Origin: DATIUV01 sp049322755
GTDB taxonomy: Bacteria; Pseudomonadota; Gammaproteobacteria; Burkholderiales; UBA6910
Length of the DNA stretch: 64,000 nucleotides
NCBI GenBank assembly: GCA_049322755.1
Contig: JBMOQX010000011.1
Span: forward strand, 62,001-126,000
Direction: 5' to 3'
The translations under genes were made by a program, and so were the position numbers. This document shows positions 25,555-34,810 of this stretch, piece by piece (within the stretch, counting starts at the first letter, position 1; every line of letters begins with the position of its first letter). A model generated the notes under the pieces. The model was given only the letters and a program-made list of their open reading frames with translations. It was not told where the DNA came from and did not search any database.

Positions 25555-26637
25555 TCAAGCTGGCGGCGTCCGCCGCAGCGCCAGCACGCCGAAATACGCG
25601 ATCGCCGCGAGCGGCCACAGTTCCGCCACCAGCCGCGTGAGGCCGTTGAAGTTGAGCAGGTGGCCGTAGCGCCAGCTGAACAGGCGGATCACCGCCGAGT
25701 TCGACGCCGCCGCCTCGAACCCGTACGCCAGCGCAATGGCCAGCGCCGCGGCGGCGATCCCGACCAGCGCCTGGACCCGTGCGGGTCGCCGCAGCGTCAG
25801 GGCGGCAAAGGCGAGTCCGTAACCGACGCCCACCACCGACTCCACGGTCAGCCAGCGCAGGGTCGCCTCCGGCTTGAGCAGCGCCAGCGCGGCCACGAAC
25901 TTGACCCCGGCCGCCATCGCCGCCGGACCGGCGGCCAGCGCCAGCCGCTGCCGCAGCGGCGGCGCGACTGCCAGCAGCATCATCGCGACGGCCACGGTGC
26001 AGGCCAGCGAAAGCGCCATGCCGGTCATCGAGAAATGGCCGGCGGCGTAGCGGGCGGAAGCGTCCAGGGCGCCCTCGAAAACCCGCGTCGCCATCCACGG
26101 CAGCGCCGGATTGGCCTGGCCGAAGCACCACAGCGCCACCAGCATCAGCGCCGCGTCGGCGTAATGCCCCGGCTCCAGCCATCGGTCGCGCAGGGTCACC
26201 AGCACCGTCAGCGTCGTCGGCCGCGAAAGGGCAACGGCCGCCGCCAATGCGCCGGCCAGCGCACCGGCGCCGTTGCTCATGAGGTCCAGGTTGGACGCGA
26301 TGCGGCCGGGCACTGCCTGCTGCAGCACCTCCATCGCCAGGGACGTGAGCAGGCCGAGGAGCGCGGCCGCGCCCACGGTGAGCAGCGGCGGCCAGCGCCG
26401 CGGCAGCGACAGCGCCGCGAGGAAGCCGAGCGGGAAGTACGCGAGCGCGTTGATGGCGAGATCGGCCACCGTCCAGTACCGCGGCCACGGCGCGGCGACG
26501 AAGCGCAGCCAATCGCCCGCCGGCATGCGCCAGCCCGACAGCGGCGACAGGCTGGCATACGCCACGAGCAGTAGATAAGCTAGCGCGAGATAGATGCTCA
26601 GCCGGAAGGGCCGCGGCGTAGTCGAGTCGGCGGGCAT
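25555..26637 (-). CDS. VanZ-like membrane protein
   Basis: A 360-residue integral membrane protein with about nine to ten hydrophobic segments. The N-terminal third (YASLSPLSGWRMP, DLAINALAYFPLGFLAAL, MEVLQQAVPGR, DLMSNGAGALAGAL) is a VanZ domain, known from teicoplanin resistance; the C-terminal two thirds are extra membrane segments. The Met at 26637 is preferred; a Met at 26664 would overlap the divergent DHH gene's start. The function in Gram-negative bacteria is not established. Confidence 0.75.
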   Translation of the reverse strand: MPADSTTPRPFRLSIYLALAYLLLVAYASLSPLSGWRMPAGDWLRFVAAPWPRYWTVADLAINALAYFPLGFLAALSLPRRWPPLLTVGAAALLGLLTSLAMEVLQQAVPGRIASNLDLMSNGAGALAGALAAAVALSRPTTLTVLVTLRDRWLEPGHYADAALMLVALWCFGQANPALPWMATRVFEGALDASARYAAGHFSMTGMALSLACTVAVAMMLLAVAPPLRQRLALAAGPAAMAAGVKFVAALALLKPEATLRWLTVESVVGVGYGLAFAALTLRRPARVQALVGIAAAALAIALAYGFEAAASNSAVIRLFSWRYGHLLNFNGLTRLVAELWPLAAIAYFGVLALRRTPPA

Positions 26638-26657
26638 CGCGGCGACGGGGACAGGTC

Positions 26658-27620
26658 TTGGCATTCTACGACATCTTCAACGGCGACGCGGACGGCATCT
26701 GCGCCCTGCACCAGCTGCGGCTCGCGCAGCCGCGCGATGCGCAGCTCGTCACCGGGGTGAAGCGCGACATCCAGCTGCTGGCGCGGGTCGACGCCGGCGC
26801 CGGCGACGTGCTCACCGTGCTGGACGTCTCGCTGCACGAGAACCGCGCGGACCTGGATCGCCTGCTGGAGCGCGGCGCCCGCTGCGTGTACTTCGATCAC
26901 CATTACGCCGGCGAGCTGCCGCGCCACGCCGGGTTCGAAGCCCATATCGACACCGCGCCCGACGTTTGCACCAGCCTGCTGGTGGACCGCCATCTGGGCG
27001 GCGCCCATCGGGCGTGGGCGGTGGTGGCGGCGTTCGGCGACAACCTGTTCGAGGCCGCAAAGCGCGCCGCGGCGCCGCTCGCCCTTCCCGACGCGCAACT
27101 GCGCGAGCTGCGCGAGCTGGGCGAGTGCATCAATTACAACGCCTATGGGGAGTCGCCCGAGGACCTGCATTTCCACCCGGCCGATCTGTACCGGCGCCTG
27201 GGACCGTACCGCGACCCGCTCGCTTTCATGCGCGAGGACCCGGCGTTCATCACTCTCCGGGAAGGTTACGCCGCCGACGTGGCCCGTGCGCAGCGCATCG
27301 CGCCGCTCGAGGCCAGCGCGGAAGGCGCCGTGTTCGTGCTCCCGGACGCCGCGTGGTCGCGGCGCGTCTCGGGCGTGTTCGGCAATCTGCTGGCGCGCGG
27401 CCATCCCGAGCGGGCCCACGCGGTGCTGGTGCCGAAGTCCGGCGGCGCGTTCACCGTCAGCGTGCGCGCGCCGCGGGCGAATCCGGTGGGCGCCGACGAG
27501 CTGTGCCGTCAGTTTCCCACCGGCGGCGGACGCAAGGCGGCCGGCGGCATCAATCACCTGCCGGCGGATCAGATGGAGGCGTTTACCCGGGCGTTCGCGC
27601 GGGCGTTTGCCCGGGCCTGA
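26658..27620 (+). CDS. DHH/DHHA1 family phosphoesterase
   Basis: A 320-residue protein. The N-terminal metal-binding motifs are FNGDADGICAL and CVYFDHH, and the C-terminal DHHA1 substrate-binding motif is GGGRKAAGGIN. These define the DHH superfamily of phosphoesterases, which hydrolyse phosphodiester or pyrophosphate bonds in nucleotides. Other DHH members include RecJ and NrnA, but this shorter type lacks extra domains. The start is TTG at 26658 with GGGGA 7 nt upstream; no ATG is available before the FNGDADG motif. Confidence 0.83.
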   Translation: MAFYDIFNGDADGICALHQLRLAQPRDAQLVTGVKRDIQLLARVDAGAGDVLTVLDVSLHENRADLDRLLERGARCVYFDHHYAGELPRHAGFEAHIDTAPDVCTSLLVDRHLGGAHRAWAVVAAFGDNLFEAAKRAAAPLALPDAQLRELRELGECINYNAYGESPEDLHFHPADLYRRLGPYRDPLAFMREDPAFITLREGYAADVARAQRIAPLEASAEGAVFVLPDAAWSRRVSGVFGNLLARGHPERAHAVLVPKSGGAFTVSVRAPRANPVGADELCRQFPTGGGRKAAGGINHLPADQMEAFTRAFARAFARA

Positions 27621-27656
27621 AGGTCCGCGCCGGCTTTCACCGGTACGCCGCCGGCT

Positions 27657-28280
27657 TCAGACCCCGGCGACGCGGCGCGGCGCGGTGCTGGCCTTGCCCA
27701 CCAGCGCCAGCACCTGTCCGACGCAGGACTCCAGCGGGTCGCGGCCGGTGTGCACCGTCAGATCCGGGTTCTCCGGCGCCTCGTAGGGAGCGGAGATGCC
27801 GGTGAAGTTGGGAATCTCGCCGCGCCGGGCGCGGGCGTACATTCCCTTCACGTCGCGGCTCTCGCAGACTTCCAGCGGCGCCTCGCAGAACACCTCGTAG
27901 AAATCGCCGGGCTGGAACATGGCGCGCACCCGCCCGCGCTCCGCGGCCATCGGTGAGATGAACGCGGCGAGCGAGATCACGCCGGCCTCGACGAAGAGCT
28001 TGCACATCTCGCCGATGCGGCGCAGGTTCTCGGCCCGGTCCCGCTCCGAGAAGCCGAGGTCTGTGCACAGGCCGTGGCGCACGTTGTCGCCGTCGAACAC
28101 GAAGGTGCGATGCCCGGCACGGTGCAGTTCCTCCTCCACCGCATGGGCCAGCGTGGACTTGCCCGCGCCCGAGAGGCCGGTGAACCAGAGCACCAGGCTG
28201 CGGTGGCCGTTGAGGGACTCGCGCCGCGCGCGGGTGACGGTGGCGTGATGCCAGACGGTGTTGCCGCTTTTCTGTGACAT
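27657..28280 (-). CDS. cysC: Adenylylsulfate (APS) kinase
   Basis: A 207-residue kinase that phosphorylates adenylyl sulfate to PAPS in sulfate assimilation. The P-loop GLSGAGKST, FDGDNVRHGL, FISPMAAERGRVR and the conserved EAPLEVCESRDVKGMYARAR are complete. The N-terminus NTVWHHATVTRARRE is normal for CysC. It stands alone, with no cysN or cysD adjacent. Confidence 0.93.
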   Translation of the reverse strand: MSQKSGNTVWHHATVTRARRESLNGHRSLVLWFTGLSGAGKSTLAHAVEEELHRAGHRTFVFDGDNVRHGLCTDLGFSERDRAENLRRIGEMCKLFVEAGVISLAAFISPMAAERGRVRAMFQPGDFYEVFCEAPLEVCESRDVKGMYARARRGEIPNFTGISAPYEAPENPDLTVHTGRDPLESCVGQVLALVGKASTAPRRVAGV

Positions 28281-28431
28281 GGCGGAGATCCTATCGGCAG
28301 TCGATTACAGCAGATGGCTTCCTCCGGTCTCCTCCGGACCTGCCCCAAGCTTTTCTGGCTTGACGTCGCCGTCAGTCTAGCGCGGCGCGCGGACCGCGCC
28401 AATCGCGGGACGCGCAGTCACGGGGCGGGCC

Positions 28432-29538
28432 TTACCGTACTTTGACTTCGACCCAGAGTCTATTCAATATCCGCCGCGCCGCGCGGTCGTAGTCCTTCAG
28501 GCTCTGCAGGCGCCTGAACTTCTCCGCGTCGGGAAACAGATCGCGGTTCGCCAGCAGCTCGGGGTCGATGTGGGGGATCGCCGCCGCGTTGGGATTGCCG
28601 GCGCCGATCTCGTTGGTGATCTGGGCCGAAGCCTTGCCCTCCAGCCAGAAGTTCATGAACAGGTGCGCCAGGTCCGGGCGCTGCCCGGTATTGTGCATCA
28701 CCAGATTGTCGAGCGCGAACACCGCGCCCTCCCGGGGCGTCGAGAACCCGATGCGCAACGCACGCCCCGCGCTGCGGGCGTCCTGCTGGGCGGTGAACAT
28801 GTCGTTGGAATAGCCGTGGGCCACCCAGATGTTGCCGATGGCGAGCTCCTTGAAATAGCTGCCGGCGTTGAACGCGGCCCAGTAGGGCTTGGCGCGCAGG
28901 ATCAGGTCGCGGGCGGCCTTGAGCTTCGCCTCGTCGCTTGCGTTGGCGGAATGGCCGAGGTAGATCAGCGCCGCGGCGAACAGCTCGCGCTGGCTGTCCA
29001 GCACGGTCACCTTGCCCTTGATCTTCGCCAGGTGCTCGGGCTCGAAGATCAGCGCCCAGGTGTCGGTGGGCAGCCCCAGCGAGCGCACCCGCTCGACGTT
29101 GTAGCCGACGAGGGTGAGGGTGTACATGTACGGCACCGAGTAGCGGTTGCCGGGGTCGAACCAGGGGTCGAGGAACTGGGGCTTGACGTTGGACAGGTTG
29201 GGGACCCTGGCCTTGTCCAGCGGCCGCAGCTGGTCCGACTTGACCAGCGCCTCCACCGCGTTGCCGGTGGGCACCAGCAGGTCGTAGCCGGTGGCGCCGG
29301 CGGCGAGCTTCGCCAGCATCTCCTCGTTGTCGGCGTAGTAGTCCTGCAGCAGCCTGCAGCCGCACAGCTGCTCGAAGGCCTTCACCGAGTCCTCGGTGAT
29401 GTAGTTGTTCCAGTTGAACAGCCGCAGCTGCGCGTCCTGCGCCAGCGCCCGCCGCGCGCCCGGCGCCGCCGCCAGGCCGGCGGCTGCCAGCAGCGCGGCC
29501 AGCGCCCGCCGCCGCGCCGGGCGGAGGCGCTCACGCAT
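28432..29538 (-). CDS. potF: Polyamine ABC transporter periplasmic binding protein (PotF/PotD type)
   Basis: A 368-residue periplasmic protein with a long Arg-rich signal peptide (about 1-34, ending RRALAQ). The mature start LRLFNWNNYITEDSVKAFEQ is the hallmark of PotD/PotF proteins, and YDLLVPTGNAVEALV, VPYMYTLTLVGYN and a conserved Asp in FALDNLVM follow the family. It is the last gene of the potGHIF-type operon, 20 nt after the second permease. Spermidine or putrescine is the expected ligand; a choice is not possible from sequence. Confidence 0.87.
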   Translation of the reverse strand: MRERLRPARRRALAALLAAAGLAAAPGARRALAQDAQLRLFNWNNYITEDSVKAFEQLCGCRLLQDYYADNEEMLAKLAAGATGYDLLVPTGNAVEALVKSDQLRPLDKARVPNLSNVKPQFLDPWFDPGNRYSVPYMYTLTLVGYNVERVRSLGLPTDTWALIFEPEHLAKIKGKVTVLDSQRELFAAALIYLGHSANASDEAKLKAARDLILRAKPYWAAFNAGSYFKELAIGNIWVAHGYSNDMFTAQQDARSAGRALRIGFSTPREGAVFALDNLVMHNTGQRPDLAHLFMNFWLEGKASAQITNEIGAGNPNAAAIPHIDPELLANRDLFPDAEKFRRLQSLKDYDRAARRILNRLWVEVKVR

Positions 29539-29558
29539 CGCCCATCCCCCACCCCCCG

Positions 29559-30512
29559 TCATGCTTTTCCGCGCAGCGCGTCGGGTGCGACGCGGCCGGC
29601 GACGACGATCAGCGCCAGCGTCAGCGCCATCAGCAGGGCGGAGATGGCGTTCACTTCCGGCGTCACCGCCACCTTGATCATGGTGTAGATCTCCAGCGGC
29701 AGCGTCTTGGTGCCGACTCCGGAGGTGAAGAAGGTGATGACGAAGTCGTCGATGGAGAGGGTGAACGCCATCAGCGCGCCGGCGATGACCCCGGGCATGA
29801 TCAGCGGCAGCGTCACCAGCCGGAATGTCCGCCACGGGGTGGCGCCCAGATCGCGCGCCGCCTCGAAGATGCTCTCGTCCATCCCGGCGAGGCGCGAACG
29901 CACGATGATGGCGACGAAGCCGATGCAGAAGGTGACGTGGGCGATCACCACGGTCACGAGCCCGAGGTCGAAGCCGATGCCCACGGCGGCGAGTGCCGGC
30001 TGCAGCGTGTTGAGGAAGAAGATCAGCAGCGACACGCCCAGCAGGATCTCCGGCATCGCCACCGGCGTGAACACCATGAAGGGCAGCCACTTCGAGCGGT
30101 AGCGGTGGATGGCGATGCCGGCCATGGTCCCGAGCACCGTGGCGATGGCCGCCGCGGAGAGCGCGATCAGCACCGAGTTGAACGCCGCCTGCAGCATGCT
30201 CTCGTTCTCCAGCAGCCGGCGGTACCAGTCCAGCGTGAAGCCGACCCACTCGGCGTTCAGCTTGGAGTCGTTGAACGAGAAGATGACGACGATGGCGAGC
30301 GGCAGGTAGAGGAAGGCGTAGACCAGGATGCTGAAGTACCACAGCCAGAAACGCGGGAATGCCCGCGGTGCGCCGAACCAGCCCAGCGCGGCGGCGGTCA
30401 TCAGCAGCGCGACCGCCGCGCCCAGCAGCGTCCAGCGCAGGTCGCCGGCGAAGAAGCACGCGAACAGCGCCGCCAGAGCGGCCAGTTCGACGGCGATGGC
30501 GACCCTACGCAC
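29559..30512 (-). CDS. potI: Polyamine ABC transporter permease (PotI/PotC type)
   Basis: A 317-residue inner-membrane permease. A PotC-type core of six segments starts at about residue 60 (LWYFSILVYAFLYLPLAIVVIFSFN). The EAA loop is FEAARDLGATPWRTFRLVTLPLIMPGVIAG. About 55 N-terminal residues with two additional hydrophobic segments precede the core, which is longer than in E. coli PotI. It starts with GTG and overlaps the upstream permease gene by 8 nt. Confidence 0.87.
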   Translation of the reverse strand: MRRVAIAVELAALAALFACFFAGDLRWTLLGAAVALLMTAAALGWFGAPRAFPRFWLWYFSILVYAFLYLPLAIVVIFSFNDSKLNAEWVGFTLDWYRRLLENESMLQAAFNSVLIALSAAAIATVLGTMAGIAIHRYRSKWLPFMVFTPVAMPEILLGVSLLIFFLNTLQPALAAVGIGFDLGLVTVVIAHVTFCIGFVAIIVRSRLAGMDESIFEAARDLGATPWRTFRLVTLPLIMPGVIAGALMAFTLSIDDFVITFFTSGVGTKTLPLEIYTMIKVAVTPEVNAISALLMALTLALIVVAGRVAPDALRGKA

Positions 30513-31341
30513 GGCGCCAGTCCCTCCCGGCCAGCCAGGCGGCGGTGCCGGCCGCCCCCAGCACGCACAGCGTCAGCATCAGCGAGAGCATGGAGCCGAA
30601 CGGCCAGTCGCGCACCCCGAGGAAGGCCTCCTTGATCATGTTGCCCACCAGCCAGTCGCCGATGCCGCCCAGGATCTCGGGGATCGCGAACATGCCCAGC
30701 ACCGGGATGAACACCAGCGCCGAGCCGGAGAACACGCCCGGCAGCGACAGCGGGAAGGTGACGCGCCAGAAGCGGTCCCAGCCGCCCGCGCCCAGGTCCT
30801 GGGCCGCGTCCAGCAGCGCCGGGTCGTGCTTCTCCAGATTGGTGTAGAGCGGCAGCACCATGAACGGCAGGTGCACGTAGACCATGGCGATCAGCACCGC
30901 CCACCGGGTGAACAGCAGCTCGAACGGTCCCAGGATGATCATCCAGGCGTAGACCCGCACCAGGAAGTTGCTGGCGAAGGGCAGCACCACCAGCAGCACC
31001 ATCAGGTCGCGGTGGCGGCGCGGGCTGCGGGCGATCAGCAGCGCCAGCGGATAGGCCATCACCAGGCACACGAGCGTGGTGACGCCCGCCACCAGGAACG
31101 ACTTGAGGAAGATCTGGAAGTAGATCCAGTCGCCGAAGAACACCCCGTAGTTCTCGGCGGTGAGGCCGCCCTCGACGCCGGGCGCGGGCAGCAGCGGCGC
31201 CAGGCCGCCGAACTCGCCGGGGACGCGGAACGAGGCCACCACCATGATCAGCGCCGGCACCAGGAAGAACGCCAGCAGGAACAGGAACGGCGGCGCCGTC
31301 ACCAGCCAGCGGGTGCCGCGCGCCCCGGCGGCCTTACTCAC
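30505..31341 (-). CDS. potH: Polyamine ABC transporter permease (PotH/PotB type)
   Basis: A 278-residue permease with six hydrophobic segments. The EAA-type loop is LLDAAQDLGAGGWDRFWRVTFPLSLPGVFSG, and FLVRVYAWMIILG is typical of PotB/PotH. It starts with GTG, overlaps the ATPase gene by 8 nt at its start and the second permease by 8 nt at its end. It pairs with PotI to form the membrane channel. Confidence 0.88.
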   Translation of the reverse strand: MSKAAGARGTRWLVTAPPFLFLLAFFLVPALIMVVASFRVPGEFGGLAPLLPAPGVEGGLTAENYGVFFGDWIYFQIFLKSFLVAGVTTLVCLVMAYPLALLIARSPRRHRDLMVLLVVLPFASNFLVRVYAWMIILGPFELLFTRWAVLIAMVYVHLPFMVLPLYTNLEKHDPALLDAAQDLGAGGWDRFWRVTFPLSLPGVFSGSALVFIPVLGMFAIPEILGGIGDWLVGNMIKEAFLGVRDWPFGSMLSLMLTLCVLGAAGTAAWLAGRDWRRA

Positions 31342-32416
31342 CCAGGAACACCCCGGCGTCGTGGCGCCAGGCGACGTCCACCGCGTCGCCCACCTCGAAG
31401 AAGCGCGCCCGTCCCGGCGCGGAGTTCGCCAGCAGCGCCTCGATGCGCCGGCCGTTCTCCAGGTCGACGATGTAGGTGGTGACGTCGCCGATGTAGAGGA
31501 AGTCGTGCACGGTGCCCGGGAAACGGTTCTTCAGCTCGGCGCCGCCGCGGGCGGTGATGCGCACCTGTTCGGGGCGGATCGCGAACGCGCCGCGCTGCCC
31601 CGGGCGCGCCGACTCCGCCGGCGGCGCCTCGATCTCCCCCAGGCCGGCGACGCTGAGCACCACGCCCTGCGCCTCCGCCTGCTTCACCGTGGCGTCCATG
31701 AGGTTGATGTTGCCGATGAAGTCGGCGACGAAACGGTTCTTCGGGAAGCCGTAGATCTTGGAGGGCTCGTCCAGCTGCTCGATGCGGCCCTGGTTCATCA
31801 CCGCGATGCGGTGCGCCAGCGCCAGGGCCTCGGCCTGGGAGTGGGTGACGAACACGAACGTGATCCCCACTTCCTTCTGCAGCGTGATCAGCTCCAGCTG
31901 CATCTGTTCGCGCAGCTTCGCGTCCAGCGCGCCCAGCGGCTCGTCCAGCAGCAGCAGCCGCGGCCGGTTGACGATGCCGCGCGCCAGCGCCACCCGCTGC
32001 TTCTGGCCGCCGGAGAGCTCGTGGGGATAGCGAGCGCCCTTGTCCTCCAGGTGCACGCCGGCGAGCGCCTCCGCCACCGCCGCCTTGATCGCGGCCGGCT
32101 CCCTGCCCGCCATGCGCAGCGGAAACGCGACGTTCTCCGCCACCGTCATGTGGGGGAAAAGTGCGTAGCTCTGGAACACGGTGTGGATCGGGCGCTTCTC
32201 GGGCGGCGTGTCGCCCAGGTCCTTGCCGTCGAGGACGATGCTGCCGCGGTCGGGCAGGTCGAAGCCGGCGATCATGCGCAGCAGCGTGGTCTTGCCGCAG
32301 CCCGACGGGCCCAGCAGCGAGAAGAATTCGCCGGCCTCGATCGACAGGCTCACGTCGTCAACGGCGGTGAAATCGCCGAAGCGGCGGGTGACGTTGCGGA
32401 TCTCGAGCAGGGCCAT
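31334..32416 (-). CDS. potG: Polyamine ABC transporter ATPase (PotG/PotA type)
   Basis: A 360-residue ATPase. Walker A (GPSGCGKTT), Q-loop (FQSYALFPHM), signature (LSGGQKQRV), Walker B (LLLLDEPLGALD) and H-loop (FVTHSQ) are in order. The C-terminal TOBE domain (about 240-360; FAIRPEQVRI, VHDFLYIGDVTTYIV) is the polyamine-type regulatory part. It is the first gene of the operon and lies 52 nt downstream of ubiB on the same strand. Confidence 0.9.
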   Translation of the reverse strand: MALLEIRNVTRRFGDFTAVDDVSLSIEAGEFFSLLGPSGCGKTTLLRMIAGFDLPDRGSIVLDGKDLGDTPPEKRPIHTVFQSYALFPHMTVAENVAFPLRMAGREPAAIKAAVAEALAGVHLEDKGARYPHELSGGQKQRVALARGIVNRPRLLLLDEPLGALDAKLREQMQLELITLQKEVGITFVFVTHSQAEALALAHRIAVMNQGRIEQLDEPSKIYGFPKNRFVADFIGNINLMDATVKQAEAQGVVLSVAGLGEIEAPPAESARPGQRGAFAIRPEQVRITARGGAELKNRFPGTVHDFLYIGDVTTYIVDLENGRRIEALLANSAPGRARFFEVGDAVDVAWRHDAGVFLGE

Positions 32417-32468
32417 CAGCGGTGCACGCGGGAATCGGCGGCGATTCTAGCAAAGGCCATGGCCGGCG

Positions 32469-33995
32469 TCAGAGGAAGAACAGCACCGCGATCTGGATGC
32501 CCACCAGCGCCGCCAGCAGGGCGGCCAGCGCCGTCAGCAGCCGGGTCTGGCGCCGCTGCTCCCGGTGCAGGCGCTCCAGCGGCTCGGGATCGGGACCCTC
32601 GGCAGCGCGCTGGAGCGCCTGGTGCGCGAGCCGCGGCAGCTGGGGCAGGATCGCGGCCCAGCTGCTCGCCTCCTGATCGAGATTGCGCCGCATCGCGGGC
32701 CAGCCCACCTGCTCGGCCAGCCATTTCTCCAGGAACGGCTTGAATGTGGTCCACAGGTCCAGGCTCGGGTCCAGCATGCGGCCCAGGCCCTCGATGTTGA
32801 GCAGCGTCTTCTGCAGCAGCACCAGCTGCGGCTGCACCTCGACGTTGAACCGGCGCGACACCTGGAACAGCCGCACCAGCAGCTTGCCGAAGGAGATCTC
32901 CGCCAGCGGCCGGTCGAAGATGGGCTCGCACACGGTGCGGATCGCCGCCTCGAAGTCGTCGACGCGGGTGTCCGGCGGCACCCAGCCCGCCTCCACGTGG
33001 GCCTGGGCGACGCGCCGGTAGTCGCGGCGGAAGAAGCCGATGAAGTTCTGCGCCAGGTAGTTCTTGTCCACCTCGGTGAGGGTGCCCATGATGCCGAAGT
33101 CGAGCGCGATGTAGCGGCCGTCGTCGCCGACGAAGATGTTGCCCGGGTGCATGTCGGCGTGGAAGAAGCCGTGGCGGAACACCTGGGTGCAGAAGATCTC
33201 GACGCCGGCGCGGCTCAGCAGCTTCAGGTCGACGCCGCGCGCCTTGAGCGTCTCCACCTGGCTGATCTGGGTGCCGTGCATGCGCTCCATCACCATGACC
33301 TCGCTCGAGCACCAGTCCCAGTACACCTCGGGGACCTGGATCAGCGCCGAGTTCTCGAAGTTGCGCCGCATCTGGCTGCAGTTGGCGGCCTCCCGCATCA
33401 GGTCCAGCTCGTCGTGCAGGTGGCGCTCGAACTCCGCCACCACCTCGCGCGGGCGCAGCCGCTTGCCGTCGGCCCACAGCGTCTCCATCAGCCCGGCGGC
33501 GACGTCGATCAGCGCCAGGTCGTTGCCGATCACGTCGGCGATGCGCGGGCGCAGCACCTTCACCGCCGCCTCGGTGCCGTCCTGGAGCACGGCGAAATGC
33601 ACCTGCGCCACCGACGCGCTCGCCACCGGCGTGAGGTTGAACTCGCGGAACACCGCGCGGTAGTCGCCGTCGTAGTTGCGCTGCAGGATCTTCTCCACCT
33701 CGGCGGAGGCGAACGGCGGCACCTGGTCCTGCAGCTTGGCCAGCTCGTCGGCGATGTCCGGCGGCAGCAGGTCGCGGCGGGTGGAGAGCACCTGGCCGAA
33801 CTTGACGAAGATCGGGCCCAGGTCCTCCAGCGCCAGGCGCAGCCGCACCGCGCGCGGCGCGTCGAGACGGCGCCAGAACATGAAGAAGCGCACCACGCCG
33901 CGCAGCCAGCGGAAGCGTTCGTGGCCGAGGATGAACTCGTCCAGGCCGTAGCGCTGGCTGACCCAGAGGATCTTGATCAGGCGAAAGGGGCTCAT
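32469..33995 (-). CDS. ubiB: Ubiquinone biosynthesis kinase-like protein UbiB
   Basis: A 508-residue atypical ABC1/ADCK kinase-like protein needed for ubiquinone synthesis. Visible are the KxGQ motif (FVKFGQVLSTRRDLLPPDIADEL), the family's Ala-rich nucleotide loop (PVASASVAQVHFA), the catalytic-loop-like FFHADMHPGNIFV and DFGIMG metal site. Two hydrophobic segments at the C-terminus (about 485-508) anchor it in the inner membrane. It follows ubiJ by 79 nt on the same strand, the usual arrangement. Confidence 0.93.
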   Translation of the reverse strand: MSPFRLIKILWVSQRYGLDEFILGHERFRWLRGVVRFFMFWRRLDAPRAVRLRLALEDLGPIFVKFGQVLSTRRDLLPPDIADELAKLQDQVPPFASAEVEKILQRNYDGDYRAVFREFNLTPVASASVAQVHFAVLQDGTEAAVKVLRPRIADVIGNDLALIDVAAGLMETLWADGKRLRPREVVAEFERHLHDELDLMREAANCSQMRRNFENSALIQVPEVYWDWCSSEVMVMERMHGTQISQVETLKARGVDLKLLSRAGVEIFCTQVFRHGFFHADMHPGNIFVGDDGRYIALDFGIMGTLTEVDKNYLAQNFIGFFRRDYRRVAQAHVEAGWVPPDTRVDDFEAAIRTVCEPIFDRPLAEISFGKLLVRLFQVSRRFNVEVQPQLVLLQKTLLNIEGLGRMLDPSLDLWTTFKPFLEKWLAEQVGWPAMRRNLDQEASSWAAILPQLPRLAHQALQRAAEGPDPEPLERLHREQRRQTRLLTALAALLAALVGIQIAVLFFL

Positions 33996-34074
33996 GCGAT
34001 CGCGCGGCGGGCGCCGGACGCCGCCGGGGGCGGGCGGGTCCCGCGGCGCCCGGACTGGCCGGCGGCCGGCACCG

Positions 34075-34647
34075 TCAGCGGCCCTTCTTCAGGCGATCGA
34101 GCCGCTTCTCGAGCCGCTCGACGTCGTCGCGCAGCCGGTCCACCTCGGCGACGAAGGCGCCCACCTGCTCCCGCCGGGCGAGCGTCGGCGCTTCCTCCTG
34201 CAGGTAGTCGGCGCCCATGCGCGCCAGGGCGCCGGCCGCCTGCAGCGGAAAGCGCGCCAGCGCGCGCCCGCCGGCGGCCATGCGGTGGCCGGCGATGTCG
34301 CCGAAAACACGCGCCAGGTCCTCCTCCACGTCCCAGCGCAGGTGGCGGAACAGGAAGTCGATCTCCTGGGCCAGCTCGGAGTCGCCGCGCGTCTCCACCT
34401 GGCGGAACGCCGCCTCGTCGCCCAGCAGCAGGCGCGGCAGCAGGAAGTGGGTGAGGCGCACGGTGAGCTCGGGCTCGGCGGCGTGGTCGGCGAGCACCCG
34501 CCCGGACTCGTCCACCGCCAGCCCCAGGGCCAGCGGGGACACCTCGAAGCGCACCCGCTTGCCGGCGTGGGGCTTGAGCCGTTCGCGGGCCCAGTCGGCG
34601 CTGTCGAGCACGTGATTGAGAAAGTGGCAGAGGGCCTGGCTGATCAT
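34075..34647 (-). CDS. ubiJ: Ubiquinone biosynthesis accessory factor UbiJ
   Basis: A 190-residue protein with an SCP2-type lipid-binding domain (about 10-115; KRVRFEVSPLALGLAVDESG, LTVRLTHFLLPRLLLGD) and a C-terminal coiled coil (about 150-188; VDRLRDDVERLEKRLDRLKKG). UbiJ is the lipid-binding scaffold of the aerobic Ubi complex with UbiK and UbiB. The Met at 34647 starts the SCP2 domain correctly (MISQALCHFLNHVL). The start lies inside a 26-bp tandem duplication that creates a second upstream ATGATCAGC. Confidence 0.85.
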   Translation of the reverse strand: MISQALCHFLNHVLDSADWARERLKPHAGKRVRFEVSPLALGLAVDESGRVLADHAAEPELTVRLTHFLLPRLLLGDEAAFRQVETRGDSELAQEIDFLFRHLRWDVEEDLARVFGDIAGHRMAAGGRALARFPLQAAGALARMGADYLQEEAPTLARREQVGAFVAEVDRLRDDVERLEKRLDRLKKGR

Positions 34648-34692
34648 GGAATGGGCGGCTCGTCGCTGATCATTGAATGGGCGGCTCGTCGC
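34641..34692 (-). repeat. ubiJ: 26-bp tandem duplication across the ubiJ start
   Basis: Two copies at 34641-34666 and 34667-34692 differ at one base. On the minus strand the upstream copy opens ATG-ATC-AGC and encodes nine codons (MISDEPPIP) that end with TGA overlapping the genuine ubiJ ATG (CCATGATC). This creates a short upstream frame coupled to ubiJ. Confidence 0.7.
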
Positions 34693-34810
34693 GGGGGCCG
34701 CGCCGGGCGCGGGCACCGCAGCAATTCTAAACCGGAAGCGCGGCGAGGTAGGATAGCGCCTTTCAGGCTTGGGGCCGGGCCGTTCCGGCCTCCGTGCGAA
34801 GGGAGGCAAC

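Noticed and set aside
25555..26664. The rest of the PP-loop gene hidden in another frame after 25553
   Set aside because: The following region is fully used by a VanZ-like gene on the other strand, and no plus-strand frame shows later QueC motifs.
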